Source of the DNA: Terana coerulea
Lineage: Eukaryota; Basidiomycota; Agaricomycetes; Polyporales; Phanerochaetaceae
Assembly (NCBI GenBank): GCA_024811115.1
Contig: JAKOGH010000722.1
Location: 62,001-126,000, forward strand
Length of the DNA: 64,000 bases
Direction: 5' to 3'
Below the pieces are notes generated by a model, which was not told the DNA's origin, did not search any database, and saw only the letters and a program-made list of their open reading frames with translations. Below, one piece after another: positions 1-10,700 of the stretch (the stretch's first letter is position 1; each line of letters begins with the position of its first letter). A program made the translations under genes and the position numbers.

Positions 1-50
1 GTAATAATTTAGCAAAACGAAATGTCCTCTGGACGGGGGTGGCTAGGTAG

Positions 51-1174
51 TCATGAGAGTAACCGCAACGCCTCCTTCACCGTACTCCTTTCGCCTAGCA
101 ATGCCAGCATCTGCCATTTCGCATCTCTGCCCTCTCGATCCTTCAGCACAAGATCGTCGTCGTAGGCCTCGTTATCACCGAGAGCGAGTTTCATGGCCGC
201 AGCAGACCCGTTGGGCAGCATTGCGGGGGAGATGGTGAACAGGGTGTCAAAGGACGCCGCGGAGAGGTGGCTGGTTGTCGATCGGGCGGACGTCCTGATG
301 GATGTGATGGCATGAGAACTTGATGTTAGTGCGAGGGCTTGTGTTATTAGTTGCTTGAGTTTTGCCTATGAAAGTAGGTCATTACTCAGGTCGTTCGAGC
401 GAAGAATGCAGTGTCTCACCTCAAACGCGTACATCATCAAGGACGCGACGACTCTCGAAGGCGCACTAAGATTGTGTTGTGCGCACACTAGGTTGACTCG
501 GTCGGAGAGATGCTGTATCGTGGGAGCACGAGTGGCCGATGCCAGGTGCAGAGGCAGTCGGCTCCCGGGCGGTTCTGGAGGTGTTGTATTTGGTCAACTT
601 CAAGACATGGTGGGCATGCTTGGACTTACCTCCACGTTCATTCGTGAGGACGACCCCTCTCTCCATAGCAATCTCATCCCGGTCCCATCGTGGTATCCGC
701 TCCGTACTCAGAGCCATGGCTTCCATGCTCCGGAGACGTTCGCGTTCACGCTTGCCCATGCCAATGGTCCATCGTTTCAATCTATTAGATCTTAAGGTCA
801 CGGAATCCTCGTCGTCATCTCCCTGGTACGGCAAGGTTCGCCGTCGCTTCTTCGGAGGTGGCTTGTTCTCGTCCGGTGGTGGTGTTGGTGGTGCGAGGTG
901 TGCGGAAGGGTCCAATAACGAGACAACAAATGAGTTGTGTAGCTGAACTGTGGTTTCGCGTAAGCTCGAACCGGCTCTCGCGGTAAATAGCAAATAGAAG
1001 CGTACGGAGCGGTATGTTATCCTTGCCCACACATTCCTTGAGTTGGTCATCGAATTCTCCCCGGGATATTCGCGCACTAAAGTATGACTGCAATATCTTG
1101 TGGTACTCTTCGGTTTTGGGACCCAGTGCCTGAGCCAACTGGGCCTTGATGGTGGTTGTAGAGGAGAGAGACAT
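51..1174 (-). CDS. HFI1: SAGA complex subunit Hfi1/Ada1 (Tad1 family)
   Basis: Predicted structural subunit of the SAGA histone acetyltransferase coactivator, acting in the nucleus. The N-terminal exon (start codon at 1174, MSLSSTTTIKAQ) carries the SAGA-Tad1 signature: a helix with YHKILQSYFSARISRGEFD followed by the LHNSFVVSLL block in the next exon. Then come a Pro/Lys-rich linker with a KKRRR basic patch, a middle segment (NLVCAQHNLSAPSRVVASLM) and a C-terminal segment ending GERSTVKEALRLLS and a stop at 51-53. At least three short introns are needed. An in-frame ATG lies 15 nt upstream (MDLWG), but MSLSS is the more natural start. The gene is head to head with TAF10, another SAGA subunit, with only about 200 bp between start codons. 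Family assignment is from the Tad1 pattern; exact splice sites in the middle are approximate. Confidence 0.8.
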
Positions 1175-1371
1175 GCCCCACAAGTCCACTCGGCCGCCTC
1201 TCTACAGCAAGAGTGTATGCGTCCAATGGACTTGGTATGAGTTCAAGAGACATCAAGCGGCCCGCACAAGGCAAGTCCGCAATACGTGACGTAGGCGCTC
1301 AGGGTTGCTTGTTTCCTCCCACCACTGCAGGCCAAACCACCTCCGTGCTCTCTTCTATTCTATCGTCGGGC
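1175..1371. promoter_or_regulatory. Shared divergent promoter of HFI1 and TAF10
   Basis: These 197 bp separate the start codons of the divergent HFI1 (-) and TAF10 (+) genes and must hold both 5' untranslated regions and core promoters. I see no TATA box. A TGACGT core (CRE/ATF-like half) occurs near 1287. The assignment is by position only. Confidence 0.5.
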
Positions 1372-2148
1372 ATGTCAACACCATACGCAGATCCCAACTC
1401 GCAGCAGGGTACTCCGTACACCTATACTCCTGCTCCGGCGGGCCCTTCGTCTCAGATGGCTACCCCCGACCCCTCGCAATACGCAAGCACGTCCCAACCA
1501 GGAAGCCAACCAACACAATACGCGCAATACATGCCACAAACCCCCGCCTCACAACCGGCTCAGCCGACAGCGCAAGCTGCGCAGCCGGCTGCCAGTCCGT
1601 CGAAGCTGGGTGCAGACGAGGCACGGAAGGACAGAACACTGGCGGAGTTCTTGCTCATGTTGGACGACTATGAGCCTTTGGTGCGTGATGCGCGTCTTCA
1701 ATAAAAACAGGGTTACTTACGACCAGCATTGTGCACCGGAATAGATTCCGAATGAGGTGACGGACTACTACCTCCAGAAGGTTGGGTTTGAGTGCGAGGA
1801 TGTCCGACTGTGAGCATCCACCTACTCCCGTAATTGTTCGCTCATTGGGACTGCACCCACTAGTAAGCGACTCCTCTCGCTTGCGGCACAGAAATTCTGT
1901 CTCGGATATCGCGGCGGACGCTTATCAGCATGCGCGTATACGGTCGAATGCGACCGGTGGACGATCAAGGGCAGCACAGTCTGGACCCGCTGCCGCAAGG
2001 GTAATGACACACAGCTTGCATCCATACATGCGTACGGCTCACCTCGAATATATAGGATAAAACGAAGACGACTCTTATGATGGAGGACCTCAGCTCTGCG
2101 CTCTCAGAGTATGGCATTACCTCACGGAAGCCTGACTTCTACATGTAG
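1372..2148 (+). CDS. TAF10: TFIID/SAGA subunit TAF10
   Basis: Histone-fold TBP-associated factor shared by TFIID and SAGA. Exon 1 (1372-1680) encodes a Pro/Gln/Ser-rich N-terminus then DRTLAEFLLMLDDYEPL. Exon 2 (1745-1809) continues IPNEVTDYYLQKVGFECEDVR. Exon 3 (from 1864) gives LKRLLSLAAQKF, then VSDIAADAYQHARIR in another frame. Exon 4 (2056-2148) gives KTTLMMEDLSSALSEYGI and ends PDFYM. Together these form the TAF10 fold. The change of frame inside exon 3, between AAQKF and VSDIAAD at about 1895-1900, needs removal of one base; no GT-AG intron can explain it. Either a consensus error or a real frameshift. Family identity is secure because all conserved blocks are present in order. Confidence 0.9.
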
Positions 2149-2515
2149 AGGATTTCAAGGCGGTTGTATTCAGTTACTCTTGTATTTTATCTCTCCGTTT
2201 GTTTCTACACTCTTGTATATCAGGCAAGCTACCACTTTGCGTGCGCAATTAACATTCATGACAGGCTCGATTGAAGCGTTCAAGAAATGTGGGTCGTGGG
2301 CCTGCGCATATTCAAGAAGTACGAAGCAGTATCGCGACAGACATGAGAGATGAGCCTGTCATTAAAATATTGTGCATAAGTACGATAGGAGGGTGCCAGA
2401 GTTTAGAAGATAGCATAACGACGTAAAGGTGTATGCGGTCTATAGTGGTGCGCTTACAAAGGCAACAACACTATGAATCGTTTCTTATCGCGGCCTCTGT
2501 CGAAAAAGGAGGTGA
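2149..2515. other. Convergent intergenic region
   Basis: This 367-bp stretch lies between the stop codons of TAF10 (+) and the mitochondrial carrier gene (-). It is AT-richer than the flanking exons and should hold both 3' untranslated regions. The open frames here have no coding character. Confidence 0.5.
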
Positions 2516-3828
2516 TCAGTTGTGGTGCATACCCCTCAAAACCGAGCACTTACTGAAGAATTCGTAAGATAGCCAGCACAAGGCGTTGCTGGGCATGAAC
2601 GTCAATACACGGGGCGTCAACCCCCTAGCAAAACCCTTCAACCCGTCTCGCGCCCAGATAATCCGGAAAGCATCCTTCATGCCCCGTGCGTTGCGAATCT
2701 CCGCGTCCTGAGACGTCCCCCTGGTTTGCAGCAGCGTCTTTGCGACGTCCAATGGCGTCGTCACCGCACCCGCCACCGCACCCGCCAGTCCACCCGAGAT
2801 CATGTGCGTGCCTGGCGAGTACACGCCGGAGGGGTTCAGGAAGGATTTTAGTTGCTCGTAGACCGTGAATTGGACGGCGGTGAAGGGGACGGTCATGGTG
2901 AGCGTCGTAGGGTAGGAAATGTAGAAGGCGTTGAGGCCTTCGGTGCGATATACTGTCTTCGCACAGGTGAAAACGGAGCGGAATTGGGACTCGTGGATCT
3001 GCATTCGCTGTTTAATGACTGTAGCGCGAAGGGGGGATAAGTGAGCTAGGACGAGATGTGCATGCTTAGGGCAACGTACCATCGAATGGGTTCATAAGGG
3101 CGTCGCTCGCGATTGTTGCAGATGCACCAGCGATGGCTGCATGACAGGTTCATTTGTATGCGTGGAATTTACATTAGATGTGGCCTATTGTGAGCAAACT
3201 CATTCCAAAAGACCTGAGGATGTAACGCACAAGTTGATATCCACTGGTTCCTGCTTCCCTCGACGTTCCCTCCCGTCAGCTCTTTCACCGCCTCATACGC
3301 CCCAAAGTGGACTGCATGCGCGGGTCCTGCACCCATGATCACCGACGATACACCCCTCCACAATGCCCGCGCACCCTCCGTCGCCGATATCCGCGTGAAA
3401 GCGTTCCCGATGCCCGTGTACACCGCCGCTGGCGAGGTTGCGAAGACTTGCATTCGCGTCTGTCACGACACATATTCAAGAGATGTGCTATTGGGGATGG
3501 AAAGGGCTCACTTTAATGCTGTCCACCGGGAACATGACTGCATGCTCTGTGATTCCGGCCTGCGGAGCTTGTTAGTATGCGGAACTTCACTCTCGCTGTC
3601 CGAGGTCGGTAATCCTTCAGGATCTGAGACCTTCTTCGAGATACGAGATTCTGGGGGAAATGCCGACTCACCAGAGCTCCAGCCATCATGTTGACCTAGG
3701 ATTCCGTCCCTACAATCAGTACGACTTCACGAGAGAACGTCCTGCAGACTCACAGCAAGACCAGCATTTGCCGGAAGACCCTCGTACTCAATCTCATCCA
3801 CCTCGATATTTGCGTGTTGTGAAGCCAT
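2516..3828 (-). CDS. MRS4: Mitochondrial iron carrier, Mrs3/Mrs4 (mitoferrin) type
   Basis: Six-helix carrier of the mitochondrial inner membrane, predicted to import ferrous iron for Fe-S cluster and heme synthesis. The start (MASQHANIEVDEIEYEGLP, ATG at 3828) is followed by small exons giving NMMAGAL and AGITEHAVMFPVDSIKTRMQ, the first carrier signature (PxDxxKxRxQ). The second signature is MNPFDVIKQRMQ, the third TTPLDVAKTLLQTRG. GAGPAHAVHFGAYEAVKEL and the IHESQFRSVFTCAKTVYRTE block are typical of the Mrs3/4 branch rather than other carriers. The protein ends at a stop at 2516-2518 after LCWLSYEFF. All splice junctions I traced are in frame, so the gene looks intact. Paralogue choice (MRS3 or MRS4) is arbitrary. 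Confidence 0.88.
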
Positions 3829-4664
3829 TCTGCTATATTGGTCTTCACGGGTCGGAAACTGGCGAAAAAGTGGAACTGTGTCTGAACGAGCGGAGGGAAA
3901 GCTCAAGTGCAGAGCGATCTCGGAGGGTTACGAGGCGGTCGGCGATAATGTTCTAATTCACAGGAGTAGCGGTGCAACTGCGGATACACCTATCGGTGGT
4001 TCGAGTAAGCCTCTATTTCCAGGACGGACACGGAGCACTCTGTCCGCTTGTCGTTAGAGCTTACCTATCTCTGGCGTTGCAGTCCGCTCTCGGCGTGAGC
4101 TTAGACGGTAAGGCGCTGCACGGCGCGAGCAGAGCGCGGATGGGTCACAGGCGGACAGGAAGTGGAGGTGAGGGTGGGGGTTGGAAGGAGGTCTGCCCGC
4201 GGGACGACAGGAGCCTGAGTGAACTTAACGAGGGCACGCGTGGGTAATCACACGGGTACGGCACAGGCACTGGACTCAGGACGTTCACAGACACACACCG
4301 GACGTTTGGGCTCTGCGCGGACGACGGCCGCGGCGACGGAGAGCACACGCAAAACGTGTTCCTGTTTCCCCCGCCCGTCCGCTGCACGGCCGACGCAGCC
4401 AGGAACGAGTAAGCATGAGTGTGCAACTGGTGATCGCTGCGCGCGTGTTGAACACGTCAGGCGGTACAATATACAGCATTGGCCCCAAGGCCCAGAGATA
4501 TATAGCGAGGCGTTTGGTACAGTTTCATGTCTACGTCGTAAAGCGTGAGTCTATGCCTTCTTGGTTTGCTGTGCAGCAAGACGGTCGTGTTCGTCAATAT
4601 CTCTGGTAAATTAGGCCACAACGCGGTGAGCCAATCAGAGCGTGGGACAGCAGCCAATGAGAAC
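3829..4664. other. Intergenic region with two CCAAT boxes
   Basis: This 836-bp stretch holds the upstream region of the mitochondrial carrier and the 3' side of the phosphoribosyltransferase gene, both on the minus strand. Two CCAAT motifs (4631-4635 and 4654-4658) sit 6-30 bases beyond the phosphoribosyltransferase stop codon, about 800 bp from the carrier start. Several open frames of 60-110 codons exist on both strands but none resembles a known family. Confidence 0.4.
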
Positions 4665-5698
4665 TCACGTCGCTTCCCACGGGTAGTCCAGCCTATAAAT
4701 GAGAATCAGCACTGGTCGTTACCGCCACAGCAATGCTAGTGGGAAAGCTCTCACCAGAGGTCATCAACCTCCTCTCCGGCATAGTATCTGAAACGCGGGT
4801 GAGATATTGAGGAGAAATCGATACCGGAAACACTCACGGCAAGTCAGCGGGGAGCGCTCCCAGCTTCTCCTTCAGCTTGTTGTGCACGACGCATATGGCA
4901 AATTTGGTGCGTGCTGCCTCGCGCTCAGCTTCCGGAAGCAAGAGAAGCTCCTTCTCCACGTCTTTCTGCAGTTCAGACACGGCATACCTGAGAGGGGTAG
5001 GATGATAAGCCACGTTGCATGCATAGAGTTCAAGTTCATAGATGAACGCACTGCAAGGTCTTACGAGAATCATCGACCTCGTCCTGAGAACCGTATGTAT
5101 TCAGTATGCATTCGCTTGTAGGTCACAGGATTGTACTTACGACGATAAGTGCCCTCCGCCCCAGAAGGATCTTCGCGCCCTCCGGTCCGCTGCATCATGG
5201 TCACTGTTGAGTTTTTGGTATAGCCCGGGATAAGCACTCCCTTACAGCCACTGGGTACGGATGACTTCGGCACCAATCTGCTCAGCAGTCGTGCCAGGAA
5301 GCGACTCGTACAGAGACAGGCCAATCGCGACGATGGGTATGTTCCTCTTGGAAGCGGGATCCTTCAAGAACGTCCGCTATCATGGCACATCAGTTTCAAT
5401 AGCTAAGTGCAAATATCAGGAGACGTACCAGTACACGGGCAGGGAAGAATCCTCTGTACATCTCAGTCAAGATTTTGTAATATGTACATTAGAACGAGGT
5501 TTACTCGCCCTCCGCCTGCAGTCAACGACGAACAGAATCGGCCGTGGTCAGTATGGCTTCGACTAGGAGGAACTATCTCGGATGCTCACCGATAGCAATG
5601 AGCATGTCTGGCTTGAATTCCGCGATCTGCTTTGCCTTCTCCCCGAGAAGCTTGTGTACCTCATTGTAGGTAATGCGGTAGTGTTCTGGCGCAGACAT
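4665..5698 (-). CDS. HPT1: Purine phosphoribosyltransferase (Hpt1/Xpt1 family)
   Basis: Cytosolic enzyme transferring ribose-5-phosphate from PRPP to hypoxanthine, guanine or xanthine in purine salvage. The start is MSAPEHYRITYNEVHKLLGE (ATG at 5698), followed by FKPDMLIAIGGGGFFPARVL, the family's glycine loop. The PRPP-binding motif reads ALIVDEVDDSRKTLQ, and the C-terminus reads YYAGEEVDDLWLDYPWEA with a stop at 4665-4667. The reading frame is intact once introns are removed. The GGGG loop depends on a 7-nt micro-exon (5509-5515) followed by an intron with a GC donor (5454-5508). The gene is divergent from RPC53, 233 bp away. Whether the preferred base is hypoxanthine/guanine or xanthine cannot be decided here. 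Confidence 0.88.
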
Positions 5699-5931
5699 CG
5701 TAGCGAGAATAAAAGGAGGAGAAGGCGAGAGGGAGAGAAATGAATGAAGGCAACGCAAGGCACGCGCAGACCAAGAGCCCAAGCGATGAAGCAAACGAAT
5801 GTGATTGGCTTGTCCAAGCACGCGCGATGCAGATCTGCAATGCGTGGGCGCTACACGCTTTACTCCCTTCTCCCTTCACTTCATTCGCAGGGTTTATTTC
5901 TCGTCTCGCTTCTACTCACATTATCGTGGGG
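5699..5931. promoter_or_regulatory. Divergent promoter of HPT1 and RPC53
   Basis: These 233 bp separate the start codons of the phosphoribosyltransferase (-) and the RNA polymerase III subunit (+). The stretch includes a purine-rich tract near 5705-5745 that reads as pyrimidine-rich on the minus strand, common near fungal transcription starts. No TATA box is evident. Confidence 0.45.
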
Positions 5932-7567
5932 ATGGCGGAAAATACGGGCAATACACCTGGGTCGTCTGGCAGCCAACCAACAAAAGCGGTGCCCAGTCTG
6001 GCTAAAAAGCAAGGAGAAACAACCCGAGCGGGTACCCAGAAGCTGAAATTCATCCCCACACTTCCTGTGAGACGAGCCAAGGAGTAAGTAAGTCATCAGT
6101 GACTCTATAACGCGCAGTATACTTCTAACCACCTTGCCATTTTTAAGGGAATCCAAAAGGTGCGCTGAACATGAGTCATCTCGCGTCACGTAGATGCTCA
6201 GCGAAGAACTTGTGTATAGGAAGCGGCTCCCGCGCCAGCAGCATCCACATCGGCGTCCGAGCGCGGACGAGGCAGGGGACGAGGTGGCGAGCGGGGTGGC
6301 AGAGGGAAGGGGCGGCGGCGGCGGCGAGGGCAGAGGGCCGCTCCGCGCCCTCCGGCAGTCGAGATGACTGCCAGCGGTCCCTTCGCCATGGGGCCCACCC
6401 TCGCGGGTACCTCCGCACGGCGCACGGCGCCACGCTCGAATTTTGCACCCATCATCCACCAGGCGGGCGGCGCGGCGCGGCTGGGCGCAAATCTGGTAGG
6501 GCTGAAAGCCGCGCCCGACGCTTGGTAGCGTAAAGCGCGAGACGAATGACTTGGGACCGGGCGAGACGAAGGGGACGAAGGAGGAAGATGAGGAGGCGTA
6601 TTCGGATCCGGACGAGGGCGTTGAGATCGTTGATATGGGAAACGTGAGGACTATGGACTGGATGGCGCCGGAAAGTTTGAGGAGCGAGAAGGCGAAAGCG
6701 AAGAAGAAGAGGGTGAAGACTGAGGAAGATAAAAAGGGAAAAGGTATGTATCTCTCGTGACATGCATATTACACTCTAATGAGTCTTCTAGGTATTGCGA
6801 AAGAGGAGCATACTGTGGTAGAGGATAAAAGTGAAGAGGAAGCTGAAGGCGTTAATCTTGCCAATGCCGTGGACCTGAGCGAAAGCGAAGAAGAGGAAGA
6901 GCTTGAAGATATTATTGACGACTTTGACCAACATTTCAACGTGGACACAGTACGCGTCGTCTTTCGTCGCCCCCTCAATACTTACCCATCTTGTGACTTT
7001 AGGAGGATGGCATACGCCAAGAGCGCCTGTACTTCTTCCAGTTCCCAAGTCCGTTACCTGAATTCTTGCCAAAGGCAAGTGTCCAGGACAAAGGCAAGGG
7101 GTGGATAGGTCTGCGGAATCTGAAGGTGGGTCGAAAACCGTGACGTTCTCAGAAGACACCAAGCCTCCAGCAGACGACGTAAAACAAGATAATAAGGGCG
7201 ATAAGGCAACCGATCCCACCATTGATGGTGTCATTGGGCAGCTAGAAGTGTATCAAAGCGGGGCGGTGAAAATGAGGCTGGCTAACGGCATACTTATGGA
7301 CGTGAGTACCTGTCGTCTCGCTTGTGTGGCGGGCAGTTCACGATGCTTTATACTATACAGGTTACCGCCGCAACACAACCATCCTTCCTTCAGCACGCCG
7401 TCTACCTTGACAAAGAAAACAAACGTCTGAACATTCTGGGCGAAGTCAACCGGCGTTTTGTCGTTTCGCCGGACATCGACGCTTTGATATCCGCCATGGA
7501 GCAGGCAGAACAACCTGTCCCAAGCGAACTCGACGCGGAAGGCTTAATCAGTATGGACACCACATAA
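5932..7567 (+). CDS. RPC53: RNA polymerase III subunit RPC4 (Rpc53)
   Basis: Subunit of the Rpc53-Rpc37 module of RNA polymerase III, involved in termination and reinitiation on tRNA and 5S genes. Exon 1 (MAENTGNTPGSS) ends in KLKFIPTLPVRRAKE, the conserved N-terminal RPC4 motif. A Gly/Arg-rich stretch follows (around 6250-6340), then MTASGPFAMGPTLAGTSARR, an acidic segment with EEAYSDPDEGVEIVDM, and the C-terminal RPC4 domain (IGQLEVYQSGAVKMRLANG, FVVSPDIDALISAME). The stop is at 7565-7567. Two places do not keep frame by splicing: the junction entering the Gly/Arg stretch (about 6130-6235) and a one-base change between LKAAPDA and LGSVKRETNDLG (about 6511-6523). The second looks like an indel. 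Confidence 0.85.
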
Positions 7568-7710
7568 CGACACTTCTCTCATGACTTGTCTTCACGCATA
7601 AAGGGTATATAACTTTTCATTCGTATGACATACCGAGAATGTATGGGTAGACGGAAACGTATGCTATGTAACTATAACATCTAAAATCACTTAGTGATTG
7701 AAAGGAAATG

Positions 7711-10700
7711 TCATGATACAAGTGTAGGTGTCGACGTCGACTCCTGGCCTTGCATGGCCTCCGGCGCCCCCTCGGGCGCAGCCTCAGGCGCAGGACTGCC
7801 TTCGACACTCAGCGCTGCCGGTGTGCCCTGGTTCTCATCGCCCTCCGCGAAGATGTCCAGCAGGCCCGCGACGCGCGCCTTGTTCCCGGCCTTCTTCATC
7901 ACGTACTCCCGCAAGCCGGCCTTCAGGCTCGGCTGCTTGTCGACGAGCTCGCGCAGCTGCTCCTTCGGCAGTTGGAGCAGCGCGCCGAAGCTGGCTGGCG
8001 CGATGAGCTTCGCGCAGCGGATGAAGCCCTCCCAGAGTGGCGCGACGGTCCAGATTTTCTTGGTGATCAGGCGCGTGAGGAGCGTGCTGGAGACGAAGGG
8101 GACGAGGGAGCGGTACGTCGAGACCGCTTGGATGACCTGCAGACGTGTAAGCTTGCGGGGGTTTATCAGATAAAACGTGAAGACGAACTGTGCGAAGGAA
8201 CAACGTCGGGAGAACGGGTTCGTCGACGAGCTGGTTCATTACGACGGCGAGGATGTCTGACCGATAGATGTCCGTCATGGAGAAGCACACGCTAATCGCT
8301 GCACACAACAGTGAGCTTCCAACGCCTCGGGGCGCACACAGCAGTCACGCACCCTCGATAGCCGCCTTCAGGCCGATTTCCTTTTCCGACTCGTGGAGAA
8401 GCACCATGAGCTCGGCAGGGGTGAGAAGCTCGCTCTGGCGCACGCGCGGCATATTCGAGGACACGCTGCCAAAGCCCTGGGGCGGGGACGTGACGATCGA
8501 ACTGAAAACGGACTTGACCAGGTTCTTGGGCTCGGGCTTCCCGTTGAGGATCCCGACGATGCGGGGCAGGTGCCGTAAAATATCCGCCTGTTGCGCCAGC
8601 AAGCCCAATGAGCAATTTATCATGGAAGACTTGTTGTGCACGCACCTTGTCCATCTCCGCGATGATGGGAATGAGGAACCGCGCGTCAAGGTCGCGGTCA
8701 GCGATGAGGCTCTTGACGAGTGCAACAATTTGACTGGTGGGTCGTCCAGTCTCGGTGAAGATCGTGAGCACCCGCAACGCCAGAGATTCGGCCCCGGGCT
8801 GGAAGGTCCTGAGGAGCGTAAGCAGTTTGCCGTTGGAAGGACCCAGCGCCTTGATGAGTGGTGTGATAAGCTGCTGTATTGTCTCCTGCACCGATTCTTC
8901 CATGCCGCCGTACGCAGCGAAAATCCTGGCGTAAGCATCAGCATTGCATATTAGCAGGTGCTGGATATAAGGTGACCACTGACTCGTCCATGAACTCAGG
9001 CGTCCTCGTCGACAGAGCAAACAGAAGCTCGAGGTGCTGTAACACCTGGTCTCTCTGCGCGGGGAGCTCAAGCTGATCGCCCAGGTACGGCGTCTGGATA
9101 AGGTCTTCCTGCGGCATCTCGCCGTCTTCCATGTTCTCATCCCCGTTAGCCTTCGGTTCCTCCGTCTTCTCCTCTTTCGGCCGCGACTGCAGTCTCCGAA
9201 GCAGCTGCAGCGCGAAGTCGCGGATCATGCTCGCCATAGGTTCGTGCTCTGGTATCCACCTCTTCACCGTGTTGATGGCAGCTCCTCGCGTGATCTTGTC
9301 TGTCAGTATGCAGTTCAGCGCCACTCGAAGCTTGGAGTGAATGATGGTGACAGTACCAGGATGAGTGGTGAGTTCCAGCAGCATAGTCATTGCTTCGGCA
9401 CGCAGCGATGGTCGCTGCATGACGAACTCCCGAAGAGCAGTGAAGCCCACATTCCTCCTACAATGCATCGTTAATCTTGACAGTCGGTTTGAGTCGCGGC
9501 ATACGTACCGATCTGGTTCGACAGACATCTCTCGCAACAAGCTCATGATATCTGAGGGTACCGCAGGGAGGTCCAACAGGAACCGAGAGAATGTCCTATC
9601 CTTGTTATCCAGATGCGTTTGATACACCGCCACGATTTGGTTGAGCCATGTATCGTAGTTTGGTGCCTGGCAGAGTGACTCCCAGTCAGGGTAGATGGAG
9701 AAGAATTTGCATAACCTACCCAGTCGGGCTCCGTTTCAGCTCGTATCCGGTCGTTGTACCACTCCTCATTCATCCATGTGGTCGCGAGACGTATCCTGTT
9801 TACTTAGCCGAGAGCAACTGAGCTGTCTATAGACAACTCACCTTGAAGGGAAATCGGCCATAATGTAATCGCACAAAGTTTGCCGGAGCCTATCCTGATG
9901 TGAATAAAACTCCGAGGTCACCAGCGCATCCTCAGCCATCCCCTCGTCTTTGGCTTCTGGCTGTTGGCCAACAGAAGGATCGACGACCCGTGTTATCAAC
10001 CGGACGAGCAATAGCATCCACATATCTGCAGACGCCATGCCAGGTGTCTCCAGTGCGTCGAAGGACAGATCCGACACCTCAAGATCTTTCGACGCCTCCC
10101 ATATTCGAACGAGGGAGCTGTTGACTAGGGCTTCTCGGACTTCGTCCGGAAGCTCTTTTGGGGGCGGGAGTTTGAAGTCCGTCAATTCCAGGGCGACGTC
10201 CATGTCGTGGTCCAATAGCTCTTCTTGCGAGCCCCGCGCCTTCCGCCTGTCCTCCAGAGAGCTGGACATTCCACGTCAGAGGGCAATACGATCACATACG
10301 GAGACTCAACCCACCTCGAGGTTGAGCAGGTCAGGCTCGTACTCAATCTCCGCGTCGTCGATGTCCATCTGCAATGGGTCGATAGGCTCCTCTTCTGCCT
10401 CCGCCTTCACAGGCGTCCCAGGTGGCGACAGCGACATCGATCGCTGTTTGGTCAACTCTCCTAGGTCCTGCGGTATCGGCGTCACCGACTTCGAGGACTG
10501 GGCGATTCGCGATGGATCTAGGACGACTTGCGTGACAGAAGGCTGCCGTAGTTCCGAAGAACCAGGCACACCGTTCGTCGCGTGAGACTGCGTTGCGGGG
10601 TCCCTGGCCGCCGGAGGGGCGGTCGAAGGTCCTGCTGGTGCGCCTGTAGAAGGAGCAGCTTTGCCCTGGCGGTACGCCTGCACCATGTCCACGAGCACCG

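Noticed and set aside
4691..4697. TATAAAT as a possible TATA box
   Set aside because: On the minus strand this lies at the acceptor side of the last HPT1 intron (TTTATAG), so it is part of the splice site context.
6171..6533. Plus-strand frame of 120 codons
   Set aside because: It is an alternative frame over the Gly/Arg-rich part of RPC53.
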